The position numbers and the translations under genes are program-made. This document shows, in pieces, positions 44,678 to 53,717 of a stretch of DNA of 64,000 nt (position 1 is the first letter of the stretch; every line of letters starts with the position of its first letter). The notes beneath the pieces were generated by a model. It had not been told where the DNA came from. It saw only the letters and a list, made by a program, of their open reading frames with translations, and made no database searches. This DNA is from Lysinibacillus agricola (lineage in GTDB: Bacteria > Bacillota > Bacilli > Bacillales_A > Planococcaceae): assembly GCF_016638705.1 (NCBI RefSeq), contig NZ_CP067341.1:1801501-1865500 (forward strand), written 5' to 3'.

Positions 44678-45316
44678 ATGTTTACAGGGATTGTTGAGGA
44701 TGTTGGTACCGTAAAAACCTTGCAAAACGATAAGGAAAGTATGAAAATTACTGTTATTTCTTCAAAAATGGTGGAGGATGTTAAGCTCGGGGATAGTATA
44801 GCAGTCAATGGTATTTGTTTAACAGTGACACATTTTAATGAACAGGAGCTAACAATGGATGTAATGCCTGAAACGGTGAGAGCAACAAATTTACAGCAGC
44901 TTGCTGTTGGAAATCCGGTAAATTTAGAGCGCGCCATGCCTGCTAGTGGACGGTTCGGTGGTCATTTTGTATCTGGACATGTAGACGGAGTAGGGAAAAT
45001 ATTGCGTAAGCGGCCATTAGCAAATGCAATCTATATTGATATTGAGCTATTAGAGGAGTTAACGAGCTACTGTATTCTAAAGGGCTCCATCACGATTGAC
45101 GGTGCGAGCTTAACACTTTTTCATGTCGAGAAAAATAGTGTCACAGTATCACTGATACCCCACACTTACAAGGAAACAATTTTAGGTATGAAGAAAATTG
45201 GTGATCTCGTCAATGTAGAGACAGATTTAGTTGGAAAATACATTTTGCATCAACTTAAGCGTGGGCAGGAAACGCCGACCATTACAAGAGACTTCTTAGC
45301 GCAAAATGGGTTTTAA
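44678..45316 (+). CDS. ribE: Riboflavin synthase, alpha subunit
   Basis: This 212-aa protein is built of two similar lumazine-binding domains: MFTGIVEDVGTV with SIAVNGICLTV and GGHFVSGHVDGVG in the first, and GSITIDGASLTL with LVGKYILHQ in the second. It converts two molecules of dimethylribityllumazine into riboflavin, working inside the RibH capsid in Bacillus. AGCAGGTG lies upstream of the ATG. It is the first intact gene after the tandem FMN riboswitches. A structured repeat starts directly after its stop. Confidence 0.95.
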   Translation: MFTGIVEDVGTVKTLQNDKESMKITVISSKMVEDVKLGDSIAVNGICLTVTHFNEQELTMDVMPETVRATNLQQLAVGNPVNLERAMPASGRFGGHFVSGHVDGVGKILRKRPLANAIYIDIELLEELTSYCILKGSITIDGASLTLFHVEKNSVTVSLIPHTYKETILGMKKIGDLVNVETDLVGKYILHQLKRGQETPTITRDFLAQNGF

Positions 45317-45512
45317 CTTCTTTCAGCAGAAGTCAAAACATCCGCTGAAAGAAGTTAAAGCCTCCGGCGGATGTCACAGAATCGGAAAGGAGTTCGCATA
45401 GGATGTTAGCCTAAAATCACCGCATCCATGCGATAACGGCTAACTGACCTGCATCACGCAGGCCTAAGCACAAAGCCGATTTCGGACGCAATTATGCCGA
45501 GGCATAATTGAT
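45317..45512 (+). repeat. Structured intergenic element, copy H
   Basis: It begins one base after the ribE stop. The 5' hairpin is CTTCTTTCAGC/GCTGAAAGAAG. Then come AAGCCTCCGGCGGATGTC, the gamma stem AATCGG/CCGATT with GAAAGGA, the beta module GTTAGCC (45405-45411)/GGCTAAC (45438-45444), the hairpin CCTGC/GCAGG around ATCAC, and the 3' palindrome (45489-45510). It separates ribE from ribB. Confidence 0.87.
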
Positions 45513-45545
45513 CTAATAACATATTACGAACAGGAGGTGGCGATA

Positions 45546-46175
45546 TTGCTACATTCAATTGAAGAAGCAATAGAGGATTTAAAACAAGGTAAGATGATTG
45601 TTGTAGTGGATGATGAGGACCGAGAAAATGAAGGGGATTTACTAGCACTGGCGGAGTTTATGACACCTGAAACAATTAACTTTATGGCGACCTATGGAAG
45701 AGGTCTTATTTGTACGCCGATTTCACAGCAGCTCGCACAAAAATTAGCATTAAACCCTATGGTTAGTATCAATACAGATAATCATCAAACGGCATTTACC
45801 GTTAGCCTAGATCATGTGAACACAACGACAGGAATTAGCGCCTTTGAACGGGCGATGACTATAAAAAAAATGATAGAACCACAAGCAAAGGCTGAGGATT
45901 TTCGTAGACCAGGTCATGTATTTCCATTAATAGCAAAGGAAGATGGTGTATTAGAGCGTAGAGGACATACGGAAGCAACAATTGATTTGGCCAAGCTTTG
46001 TCACAGTATTCCCGCAGGCATTATTTGTGAAATTATGGGGGACAATGGCAAAATGCTACGCTTTCATGACCTTGTTAAATATGCAGCGCAACATCATTTA
46101 AAAATGATTTCAATTGAAGCATTGGCAACATATCGACGCCAACAAATAATAGAAGAAAACAAACTAACAATATGA
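45546..46175 (+). CDS. ribB: 3,4-dihydroxy-2-butanone 4-phosphate synthase
   Basis: This 209-aa protein makes the four-carbon precursor of lumazine from ribulose 5-phosphate. The acidic loop [40 protein letters not shown] and [13 protein letters not shown] are diagnostic. The TTG at 45546 lies eight bases after AGGAGG. It resembles the N-terminal half of Bacillus RibBA and stops exactly where the GTP cyclohydrolase II half would begin ([15 protein letters not shown]). A repeat element begins two bases after its stop. So the cyclohydrolase part is either encoded elsewhere or was lost here. Confidence 0.93.
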   Translation: MLHSIEEAIEDLKQGKMIVVVDDEDRENEGDLLALAEFMTPETINFMATYGRGLICTPISQQLAQKLALNPMVSINTDNHQTAFTVSLDHVNTTTGISAFERAMTIKKMIEPQAKAEDFRRPGHVFPLIAKEDGVLERRGHTEATIDLAKLCHSIPAGIICEIMGDNGKMLRFHDLVKYAAQHHLKMISIEALATYRRQQIIEENKLTI

Positions 46176-46176
46176 A

Positions 46177-46498
46177 GGCTATCACCAAAAATTTGGGATG
46201 ACATTTGTTAAAACGTACTCCATGTATATAAGTTGATTGGAGTGGAGACTGGGCAACTCCTTGGGGTTCAGCGTCACAGATGAGACCCTGGAGCGCAAGC
46301 GAGTAGGGAACGAAGGCTAAATGCATCACGTCCTGTGATAACGCCTTCGTGACCAATATCCTGCCACTGCCGCTTCGCTTTCGCGCAAAAAACATCCTGT
46401 CGCTGCCGCGCTTTCGCACAGAAAACTATTTGTTGCCCCGACACCCCCAGGAAAGCGCCCAGTCGGAACGGAAATCAACCCCACGTTATTGTGATTAG
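46177..46498 (+). repeat. Structured intergenic element, copy C
   Basis: It starts two bases after the ribB stop with GGCTATCACCAAAA and ends with the partner repeat ACGTTATTGTGATTAG. GTTGATT/AATCAAC and GACTGGGC/GCCCAGTC close the interior. The beta module CGAAGGC/GCCTTCG with ATCAC/GTGAT around GTCCT lies at 46311-46360; its last hairpin is damaged. The alpha units here are inverted relative to the element. Confidence 0.83.
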
Positions 46499-46524
46499 AT
46501 AATATAAATTAGGAGAGATTAAAA

Positions 46525-46992
46525 ATGGGTAAAACATTTGAAGCACAATTAATTGGTACGGATTTGAAAATAGCGGTAGTAGTAGGTCGTTTCAATGAAT
46601 TTATTACAAGTAAATTATTAGACGGGGCGTTAGATGGTTTAAAGCGTCATGGTGTAGTTGAGGATTCTATCGATGTAGCATGGGTTCCTGGTGCATTTGA
46701 AGTTCCTTACATCGCTAAACAGTTGGCTGAAACAAAGAAGTATGACGCAATTATTGGATTAGGTACGGTGATTCGTGGCTCTACAACACACTATGACTAT
46801 GTATGTAATGAATCGGCAAAAGGTATTGCAAGTGTGTCACTATCTACAAATGTACCAGTTATTTTTGGCATTGTTACCACTGAAAATATCGAGCAAGCGA
46901 TTGAGCGCGCAGGTACTAAATCAGGCAATAAAGGCTATGATGCGGCAATGTCTGCTATTGAAATGGCAAACTTAAAGAAGATGATTCGATAA
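46525..46992 (+). CDS. ribH: 6,7-dimethyl-8-ribityllumazine synthase
   Basis: This 155-aa capsid-forming enzyme condenses the ribityl-pyrimidine with dihydroxybutanone phosphate. Motifs include [46 protein letters not shown] and [24 protein letters not shown] precedes the ATG. It is the last gene of the FMN-controlled set. Confidence 0.95.
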   Translation: MGKTFEAQLIGTDLKIAVVVGRFNEFITSKLLDGALDGLKRHGVVEDSIDVAWVPGAFEVPYIAKQLAETKKYDAIIGLGTVIRGSTTHYDYVCNESAKGIASVSLSTNVPVIFGIVTTENIEQAIERAGTKSGNKGYDAAMSAIEMANLKKMIR

Positions 46993-47119
46993 AGTATTTT
47001 CTATAGTATCGGTATTTAATAGTGAATTATTCTAATCAGGCACTTTAAGCAACATGTATCCTTGAATATTTTTTAAATCCATGGGGAAAATATCCGTAAG
47101 TGTATTTATTGAAAGTTTA

Positions 47120-47261
47120 ACTTCATTCAGCAAATGTTTTCGTAGCGAAAGCAAAGCGACAGCTACAAATGTTTTCGTAGCGAAAGCAAAGCGACAGCTA
47201 CAAATGTTTTCGTAGCGAAAGAGAAGCGACAGCTACAATTACGCTAAGGCGAAATTGATTT
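47120..47261 (+). repeat. Structured intergenic element, copy K (alpha triplet)
   Basis: CTTCATTCAGC leads into three alpha units with a 35-bp period. Each has the perfect stem GTAGC/GCTAC (first at 47142-47146 and 47162-47166) around a 15-nt loop (GAAAGCAAAGCGACA). The 3' palindrome follows directly (CAATTACGCT-AA-GGCGAAATTG). Confidence 0.87.
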
Positions 47262-47299
47262 CTCATAAATGTACTAATCTGGAGCTGACTCAGTAGGAG

Positions 47300-48763
47300 A
47301 TGAGGAATATTTCATCAATGGAACATGATTTAAATTTGAAATCTTTGAAGGCACTATTTCAACGCTCTGCTGATGTGATATTCCAAGAGTTTATCTTTCA
47401 GCAACATAAAGTACATTTGATAACATGTGAAGCGATGATTAATGAGCAGTTACTACAGACCGTTATTGTACAACGAGTCCAATCATTATTTTTTGAAACA
47501 TCGGAAGAACTGTTAGAGGAACATATACAAGAGAATTTACACATTCCCCATCTTCAGAAAATATCAAATAAAGATGAGGCCATTACAAGAGTCTATAAAG
47601 GACATGCATTACTGTATTTTGAAGATATAAATTTACTGTATTCAAGTTATATTGCTAAAAAACCAAATCGGGAGCCTAAAGAAACAACACTTGAATTAGT
47701 TGTCAAAGGCCCTAGAGATGATTTTATAGAGGATGTTTTTATTAACATTGCTTTATTACGAAAACGATTACCTACTAATTCATTAAGCGTTGAGACATAT
47801 GAACTTGGTAAACGTTCTAAAACAACCGTAGCTGTACTTTATATAGAAGATGTCGTAAATCAAAAGATGCTTGAGCAAATAAAATTACAGCTGCAGGGAA
47901 TTGATACGGATATTGTATTTAGTGGGGATCTATTGATGGAAAGAATTGAGCAGAGTACGAAGGTTCTACCTAGACATGATTATACTGGGCGTCCTGATTT
48001 CGCCATACAAGCTTTAAGTCGCGGGCGCATTATCATCATAGTTGATGGTGTATCATATGTCATTATTACTCCTGCTAATTCAATGTTACTATTTAAATCT
48101 GGTGAGGATAATGAATATCCGATTATTGTAAGCTCTATGGAGCGTATACTACGAATAGTAGCTGTCCTTATAAGTGTGCTTTTACCAGGTTTTTGGCTAG
48201 CACTAACGACCCATCATCAGGAGCAATTGCCATTCATCCTTTTAGCAACAGTTGTTGAATCAAGAATGGGGCTCCCATTTCCAACGATTCTTGAGATTTT
48301 AATGATGCTTTTTATGTTTGAATTATTTCGAGAAGCAAATATACATCTACCCAATGTTATCAGTGGTTCAATAAGTGTTGTTGGGGGATTAGTTATTGGA
48401 GATGCTGCGATTAAAGCGGGTGTTACGAGTCCTGCCATGATTGTCGTTATAGCTACTTCAAGTATTGCAGCTTTTACACTCGTCAATCAATCTTTTGTAA
48501 CAGCAATGAGTATTTTAAGGTTAATCATCATTTTAGCATCTGCTTTTTTTGGGTTGTTTGGATTCTTCATTTCGGTGTTTTTCATCCTTCTTTATACTGC
48601 AAATTTACGAGTATTAGGTGTACCGTACTTAAATATGGGAGCAGATTTAGATTGGCAGGACATTAAAAGATCTTTAGTTCGTTTATCTCCAGCAGGTTAT
48701 CGTAACCGACCTGAATTTTTAAATGTACAAGATAAGTCAAAAACATCGAGTAAGAAAAAATAA
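47300..48763 (+). CDS. GerA-family spore germination receptor subunit A
   Basis: This 487-aa GerAA-type protein has a hydrophilic N-terminal half with two alpha/beta subdomains (VKGPRDDFIEDVFINIALLRKRL, DIVFSGDLLMERIEQSTKVLPRHDYTGRPD). Five to six membrane helices follow from about residue 290 (SSMERILRIVAVLISVLLPGF, LVNQSFVTAMSILRLIIILA). It forms nutrient receptors with B and C subunits in the spore inner membrane. No gerB or gerC homologue is adjacent, so it is an orphan A subunit. The start may be 47300 or, behind GAGGAAT, 47318. Confidence 0.9.
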   Translation: MRNISSMEHDLNLKSLKALFQRSADVIFQEFIFQQHKVHLITCEAMINEQLLQTVIVQRVQSLFFETSEELLEEHIQENLHIPHLQKISNKDEAITRVYKGHALLYFEDINLLYSSYIAKKPNREPKETTLELVVKGPRDDFIEDVFINIALLRKRLPTNSLSVETYELGKRSKTTVAVLYIEDVVNQKMLEQIKLQLQGIDTDIVFSGDLLMERIEQSTKVLPRHDYTGRPDFAIQALSRGRIIIIVDGVSYVIITPANSMLLFKSGEDNEYPIIVSSMERILRIVAVLISVLLPGFWLALTTHHQEQLPFILLATVVESRMGLPFPTILEILMMLFMFELFREANIHLPNVISGSISVVGGLVIGDAAIKAGVTSPAMIVVIATSSIAAFTLVNQSFVTAMSILRLIIILASAFFGLFGFFISVFFILLYTANLRVLGVPYLNMGADLDWQDIKRSLVRLSPAGYRNRPEFLNVQDKSKTSSKKK

Positions 48764-48770
48764 AGTTTTT

Positions 48771-48803
48771 AATAAGTGGGGTCTCTTTATCCCCCACTTA
48801 TTA
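48771..48803 (+). terminator. Terminator of the GerA-type gene
   Basis: AATAAGTGGGG (48771-48781) pairs with CCCCACTTATT (48792-48802). Confidence 0.75.
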
Positions 48804-49727
48804 TTAGTCTTCACCAAGTTTTACGGGCAGTTAATGCAGGATAAATACTTATTATGAAGAGATCAGGTTTATATGCCTGATCTTCTTTTTATGCCTTATT
48901 TCAGCAAAGCTTTTAGAGGTTATCATTGGAATAGGAGAGGACGCAGAACCGATAACAATTTCCAAACAATGCAGATGGAATGGTAAAAAAATATAATAAA
49001 AGGTTGGTATGATAAAATGCTATTCTCCTTTTTAGTTTACTTTCTAGGGAAGGATTATTAAACTAATGGTTACGGCTATTACAAATGTTGCGCTCGAAAA
49101 ATAAAAAATGATGTTTGAATTTTATCAGTTCCTGACAGAAGACTTACACTTCAAGAAATGGGGAGAATATATCCTAATGAGTAAGTAGGCGCTAAATAGC
49201 GGTTGGCGATAGCCAAAACTTTCTTGTAATGATAAAATAAGAACGAATATTCTTATTTAGTGAGGCGAAGATTCCTTCATCGTTAAAAAGACGTGCAAAA
49301 TCTGAATTTATCCAAATTGAACGTTGCTTTTATGATTAACGTACTAATGCCCACGATTAAAGAAAGAGCTTGATTGATTAAAAACAGTGGCTAGCATTGC
49401 CGTCTAGATTCTTCTGAAACATCTTGAGGACACCTTCAACTGATTTCTCAACAGGCAGAATGAATCACTACGCTAATGGAATAAGGTGCAAAACCCTAAA
49501 ATAGCGAACGACCAGTGAATTCTTACTAGAGTCAAATGCTCTCTAAATGGCGAATATAAAACAACCATAAAAAAAGAAGTTTGTTATAGTATAATAGTAT
49601 TATCGGATATAAAATTGTTTGAATATTGAAAAGTATGACAATTATGTCGACTTTGTCTAACAATTTTGAAAAGCTCCAGCTAAATTAAGCATTATTTATT
49701 TCTATAGATGAGGAAGTACCAGTTTGT
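48804..49727. other. Long non-coding gap with one hairpin
   Basis: Apart from a terminator-like hairpin at 48857-48893 (AGATCAGG/CCTGATCT then TTTTT), I see no gene, RNA or repeat module. Frames are broken throughout, so it is probably decayed coding sequence. The promoter of the histidine kinase should lie at the right end. Confidence 0.45.
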
Positions 49728-51035
49728 ATGAAAAAACGAAAAATAAAACTAATTTTAATACTATCAACTATCCTATTAGTATTGTTTACGAGTTTAAACA
49801 TCTTTACATCCTATATAAAAATGAAAAAGACAGTAGAAGAATCAATAGCGAATCAAAGTCTGGAAGCGGCTATTACTATTGCGTCTTCCATTGATGTAGA
49901 GGCGTACCAACAATTTTTAGAAAACCCTCAAAAAAATGATTATTATTGGGCATTAAGAAGCTACTTAAATGATGCAAGAGTAAAACTAGGTGCTTTATTT
50001 GTTTATACATTAGAGGTTGATAATCCAAAGGTATCTACAGCAATGATTATCGGGTTACCAGGTGAATTAACGGAAGGCTTCGATATCGGAGAAGTTTGTA
50101 CAGTACCTGAACAGCAAGTGCAAAAAGCGTATGAAGGAGAAACATATGTAACAGGTGTAATACAAGATTCTACACACGGTGCCTATCTATCTGTGGGTGC
50201 ACCGGTAAAGGATGAAACAGGGGAAATTATTGCATATTTAGGTATCGATATTAGTGCAGACACACTAAATGGCATCAAGGGAAAAGTGATCGAAGATAAT
50301 CTTCTTATCTTTATTTTTAATGGTGTACTTATTTTAATCGTTATCGGCTCTTTTTACTTTTTACAGAGATGGTATCAAAAAGAAGTGGCGAAGGAAGTTG
50401 GAGCGACAGAAGATACATATCAAGCAGAAATTAAAACTTTAATCACTTCCGTGTCTTCCTTAAGACATGATTTCACAAATCATATACAAGTATTGCATGG
50501 ACTTCTGCAATTAGACAAACCTGAACAGGCCAAACAATATTTATATTCACTGTCTAAAGAGGTACAGGCTATTAAGGCCCTTAAATTAAATATTGACCAT
50601 CCAGGCTTATCGATATTGTTGCAAACGAAAAAATTAACGGCACAAAATCATAATATTGATATGGATTTCACAATCTCACAGGATACATTTGATAAAATTA
50701 AAACAACGGATTTAATCAAAATCTTGTCGAATTTAATAGATAATGCGATTGATGCGGCAAATGAATTGCCAGAAGATCAACGTAAAATAACAATTTGCTG
50801 TAAAGCAGATGACACGCAGTATGAATTTAAGGTTACAAATACTGGACCAAATATTGTGGAAGCAGGGCATATATTTAAGCAAGGATTTTCCACGAAGAAA
50901 CCAGGAAATGGTAAAATAAGAGGGCAGGGCTTATTTATTGTGAATGAAATTGTCAATAAGTACAACGGACAAATTTCTATCGATTCCACAAAACATTTAG
51001 AGACAACAGCAATAGTAAACATTCCAATAAAGTAA
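49728..51035 (+). CDS. Sensor histidine kinase, Spo0B-like (DcuS/CitA class)
   Basis: This 435-aa membrane kinase has a first membrane segment at about residues 6-27, an extracytoplasmic Cache/PAS-like sensor to about 190 (DSTHGAYLSVGAPVKDETGEIIAYLGIDISAD), and a second segment at about 195-214. The dimerisation helix carries the phosphorylated His in SLRHDFTNHIQVLHGLLQL. The GHKL ATPase domain has NLIDNAIDAANE and GQGLFIVNEIVNKYNG. No response regulator gene is next to it. The signal is unknown; related kinases sense dicarboxylates or citrate. Confidence 0.88.
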   Translation: MKKRKIKLILILSTILLVLFTSLNIFTSYIKMKKTVEESIANQSLEAAITIASSIDVEAYQQFLENPQKNDYYWALRSYLNDARVKLGALFVYTLEVDNPKVSTAMIIGLPGELTEGFDIGEVCTVPEQQVQKAYEGETYVTGVIQDSTHGAYLSVGAPVKDETGEIIAYLGIDISADTLNGIKGKVIEDNLLIFIFNGVLILIVIGSFYFLQRWYQKEVAKEVGATEDTYQAEIKTLITSVSSLRHDFTNHIQVLHGLLQLDKPEQAKQYLYSLSKEVQAIKALKLNIDHPGLSILLQTKKLTAQNHNIDMDFTISQDTFDKIKTTDLIKILSNLIDNAIDAANELPEDQRKITICCKADDTQYEFKVTNTGPNIVEAGHIFKQGFSTKKPGNGKIRGQGLFIVNEIVNKYNGQISIDSTKHLETTAIVNIPIK

Positions 51036-51045
51036 ATTTCGAAGC

Positions 51046-51078
51046 TTCCTACAAAAAATTGTAGGAGGTTTTTTTATC
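51046..51078 (+). terminator. Terminator of the histidine kinase gene
   Basis: CCTACAA pairs with TTGTAGG, followed by AGGTTTTTTT. Confidence 0.8.
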
Positions 51079-51253
51079 TTTATTGATTGGAGTCCGCTAC
51101 CAGCGAAGTAAAGGAATTAACGACTAATTATCTGCTCTGCCGTTGAAGTAACTGCTTCACTATGCGAAAAGCTATTTTAACTTTCACTGTTACATTTTTT
51201 GAGTAATTCATTTCATATATTACTAATAACCAAAATGGTATTATTAGGAGAGG

Positions 51254-51811
51254 ATGAAAAAATTGGATAATTCGATCCTTAATTTATTGAAAAAGGGTGG
51301 ATTCATTATATATGCAAGGCATGGAGAAGCAACGGCCGGCATAGATCAGCCTTATTTAAATTTACAAGATTGTTTTACTCAAAAAAATTTGTCTGAAGTT
51401 GGGCGAAGGGAGGCAATTTATTTTGGACAAATGCTACGCTATTTCCAAATTCCAATTAGTTCACCGATTGTCGCAAGTCCTTTTTGCCGTACAATTGAAA
51501 CGGCACAGCTGGCCTTCCCCAATACGTATGTCCAAATTGAACCATTTTGGTATGAGATCTATAAGTTAGGTGGGAAAATCTCTATCAATGAACAAACGAA
51601 TATATTATCAAATCTGCAATCAGTGTTAGAAAGAAAGCCGCCACAGGGAATGAATCAAGTAATTATTGCCCATAGCTTTCCTGTAGGTATTGGATTAGGA
51701 AAAATTTCAAACATGGGAATGGTTATTGTTAAGCCAAAAGGTCCTGGAAACGGCTATGAAATAGTAAAAAAATTAACGATAGAAGATTTATCCCGCATTA
51801 ACGGGCAGTAG
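51254..51811 (+). CDS. Histidine phosphatase superfamily protein
   Basis: This 185-aa protein has the catalytic ARHGEAT motif near the N-terminus, VASPFCRTIETAQLAF (second Arg), and VIIAHSFPVGIG with the second His. These are the core residues of the phosphoglycerate-mutase-like branch. There is no signal peptide. AGGAGAGGATG surrounds the start; the ATG at 51254 and the TTG at 51263 are both possible. Substrate unknown. A structured hairpin begins right after its stop. Confidence 0.85.
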   Translation: MKKLDNSILNLLKKGGFIIYARHGEATAGIDQPYLNLQDCFTQKNLSEVGRREAIYFGQMLRYFQIPISSPIVASPFCRTIETAQLAFPNTYVQIEPFWYEIYKLGGKISINEQTNILSNLQSVLERKPPQGMNQVIIAHSFPVGIGLGKISNMGMVIVKPKGPGNGYEIVKKLTIEDLSRINGQ

Positions 51812-51812
51812 T

Positions 51813-51846
51813 TTATCTGTACCGAAAGCGAAAAGTCAGGTACAAG
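51813..51846 (+). repeat. Solitary alpha hairpin, copy L
   Basis: TGTACC (51818-51823) and GGTACA (51839-51844) form a perfect stem around a 15-nt loop GAAAGCGAAAAGTCA. Compared with copies A, G and K the stem has C-G where they have G-C, yet pairing is kept. Confidence 0.82.
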
Positions 51847-51910
51847 TCTCCCACCCAAAAATTCGGTGAATGCAAAGAATTAGGCTGCAAAAAATGGATT
51901 GGTGAAGACT

Positions 51911-51946
51911 AATAATCAGTGGGAGATGAAGCCCCCTACTGATTAA
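51911..51946 (+). terminator. Terminator-like hairpin
   Basis: TAATCAGTGGG pairs with CCCTACTGATTA. It lies between the phosphatase and acetyltransferase genes. Confidence 0.65.
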
Positions 51947-52005
51947 AGTTTCACTTGATCGTATTTAGGTAGTAGCTCAAAGTAAAATTGAAATGAGGGA
52001 AAAAC

Positions 52006-52854
52006 GTGGAAATAAAAACAGTCTCACAGTGCACACTAAAGGAAACGTTAAAAACTTGGAATAAAGGCTTTGAGGGGTATTTTGTACAAATTGATATGAA
52101 TGAAGAGGTGTTTTTAAATCGACTTGTTGGGGAGGGACTATCCCCAGAGCTTTCAATAGTCGCATTTGATCATAATGATCCTGTTGGCATTGTCTTAAAT
52201 GGCTTTAGACAAATTGATGGCAAGAAAACCTCTTGGAATGGTGGAACAGGTATTTCTCCAGAATATCGCGGTAAAGGTGTTTCTCGCGCTTTAATGGAAG
52301 AAACCATTGCCATCTATGATAGAGAGAACGTGGAAGTTGCAACGCTTGAAGCTATTAAAGAGAATAAAGTAGCAATCGCTTTATATGAGAAGTATGGCTA
52401 TACAATTACAAATCAATTGCTATTTTTAAGCGGTGATTTTGACCCCAAAATAGAGAAATCAGCCGCAATTCATGGAGAAATCATTCGACCCGAACAGCTA
52501 CCACATTTATCTTTTTATCAGGAAGATGTTCCTTGGCAATGTAGCTGGCAAAGTAATAAACAAGGAGAAGCCAAAGTTTTTTATAACGAAAATAATGAAG
52601 CGATTGGCTATATGCTATATAGAACAGTATGGGATCAGGATGGAGCAATCGACCGCATAGTGCTTTATCAATTAGAGCTATTGGAGAATGGCAATGTAGA
52701 AGATATTCCACACTTTATCGCAAGTATTACAAATCATAAGGTAGAAATGGCTACAGTTAACTTTTTAGCAAGTAATCCAGCCACAAGCTATTTGATGGAA
52801 AATGGGCTAGAGGTGAAGACAGAGCAGGTGCAAATGAAGAAGAAAATGGATTGA
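52006..52854 (+). CDS. GNAT-family N-acetyltransferase
   Basis: This 282-aa protein has an N-terminal GNAT domain at about residues 1-135. The acetyl-CoA-binding motif A is GISPEYRGKGVSRALMEETI, and EAIKENKVAIALYEKYGY completes the fold. The second half (about 150-282) looks like a further degenerate GNAT-like domain (AIGYMLYRTVWDQDGAIDRIV, NPATSYLMENGLEV). The start is GTG or the ATG at 52006, with ATGAGGG upstream. Substrate unknown. Confidence 0.85.
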   Translation: MEIKTVSQCTLKETLKTWNKGFEGYFVQIDMNEEVFLNRLVGEGLSPELSIVAFDHNDPVGIVLNGFRQIDGKKTSWNGGTGISPEYRGKGVSRALMEETIAIYDRENVEVATLEAIKENKVAIALYEKYGYTITNQLLFLSGDFDPKIEKSAAIHGEIIRPEQLPHLSFYQEDVPWQCSWQSNKQGEAKVFYNENNEAIGYMLYRTVWDQDGAIDRIVLYQLELLENGNVEDIPHFIASITNHKVEMATVNFLASNPATSYLMENGLEVKTEQVQMKKKMD

Positions 52855-52967
52855 TTGTTTGTGGGGTAGTAGAGAAAATTAAGTAAAGTTTGAAAATGTC
52901 AACGTTGATGAATTCAAATTAAGTTCCAGTTGTTCCAGGTAGTTTAAAAAAGAAGGTGTTTTTAGTA

Positions 52968-53336
52968 ATGAGAAAAATACTCATATGTAATTTACTAATA
53001 TTGGTATTGGTAGGTTGTGCACCGGCTATAAATACTAACCCTACTGCGACATCTATTCTTAAAGAACATTCTCAAGTAGATATTCTTCAGTATAATAATT
53101 TAATTTATATTAATGCTACAAGCTTGGAATCGATAAAAAAATTAGAATTTACAAAGAGTGAGAAGATAGGGGAAGTTGTTAAAACTACAAATTCCTCTAA
53201 AAAATTCAAAGATTTTTATGCTACTAAATTGGAAAGTGGAACAGAGATTTTTTCTACAAATGATAATAATACTTATACAATCATTGCAGAATCAAATGGG
53301 CAACAAATACTTTATACGGTTCTGCTTGAGGGCTAA
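52968..53336 (+). CDS. Small lipoprotein, unrecognised
   Basis: This 122-aa product begins MRKILICNLLILVLVGCAP: a short signal with the lipobox LVGC, so it should be membrane-anchored outside the cell. The mature part is hydrophilic, has no cysteine after the lipid site, and is rich in Ser/Thr. The start at 52968 follows GAAGGTG; an ATG at 52956 adds four residues. I recognise no family. Confidence 0.7.
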   Translation: MRKILICNLLILVLVGCAPAINTNPTATSILKEHSQVDILQYNNLIYINATSLESIKKLEFTKSEKIGEVVKTTNSSKKFKDFYATKLESGTEIFSTNDNNTYTIIAESNGQQILYTVLLEG

Positions 53337-53440
53337 TTATACCAACGAACAGTACTTATTCGTATTTTTAACAGGTTGTCAACACTCGATAATTCCAGTA
53401 TACTAATCCGATAAAGAATGTAAATAAAGGATGAATTTAA

Positions 53441-53662
53441 ATGACGTTTGAAGAGATATTACCACGCTTAAAAGCGGGAGAAAAAGTAATTCGTAAAGGT
53501 TGGGGCGGTGCCGAATTGTATGTGAAGGTTGTTGGACAAAGCGAACATGATGGCGAGGCTTTGAATCCTTATTTTTTAATTAATGTACGTGGTGAGGGCT
53601 ATACAATGTTCACACCGACAGTCTGTGATTTATTAGCGGAAGATTGGGTAATTGTCAATTAA
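53441..53662 (+). CDS. DUF2829 protein, Tad2-like
   Basis: This 73-aa protein fits DUF2829 throughout: FEEILPRLKAGEKVIRKGW at the start, PYFLI in the middle, and MFTPTVCDLLAEDW at the end. Phage members of this family (Tad2) bind cyclic ADP-ribose-type signals and block Thoeris defence. Whether this chromosomal copy binds any nucleotide is unknown. No phage gene or Thoeris gene lies near it. AAAGGATG precedes the start. Confidence 0.85.
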   Translation: MTFEEILPRLKAGEKVIRKGWGGAELYVKVVGQSEHDGEALNPYFLINVRGEGYTMFTPTVCDLLAEDWVIVN

Positions 53663-53717
53663 TCGAAAGAGCCATCTCAAATGAGGTGGTTTCTTTGTTT
53701 TTTGGGGAGAGATATAT

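Noticed and set aside
48804..49727. Search for tRNA or other RNA genes in the largest gap
   Set aside because: No cloverleaf or conserved RNA motif could be seen by eye; only one terminator-like hairpin.
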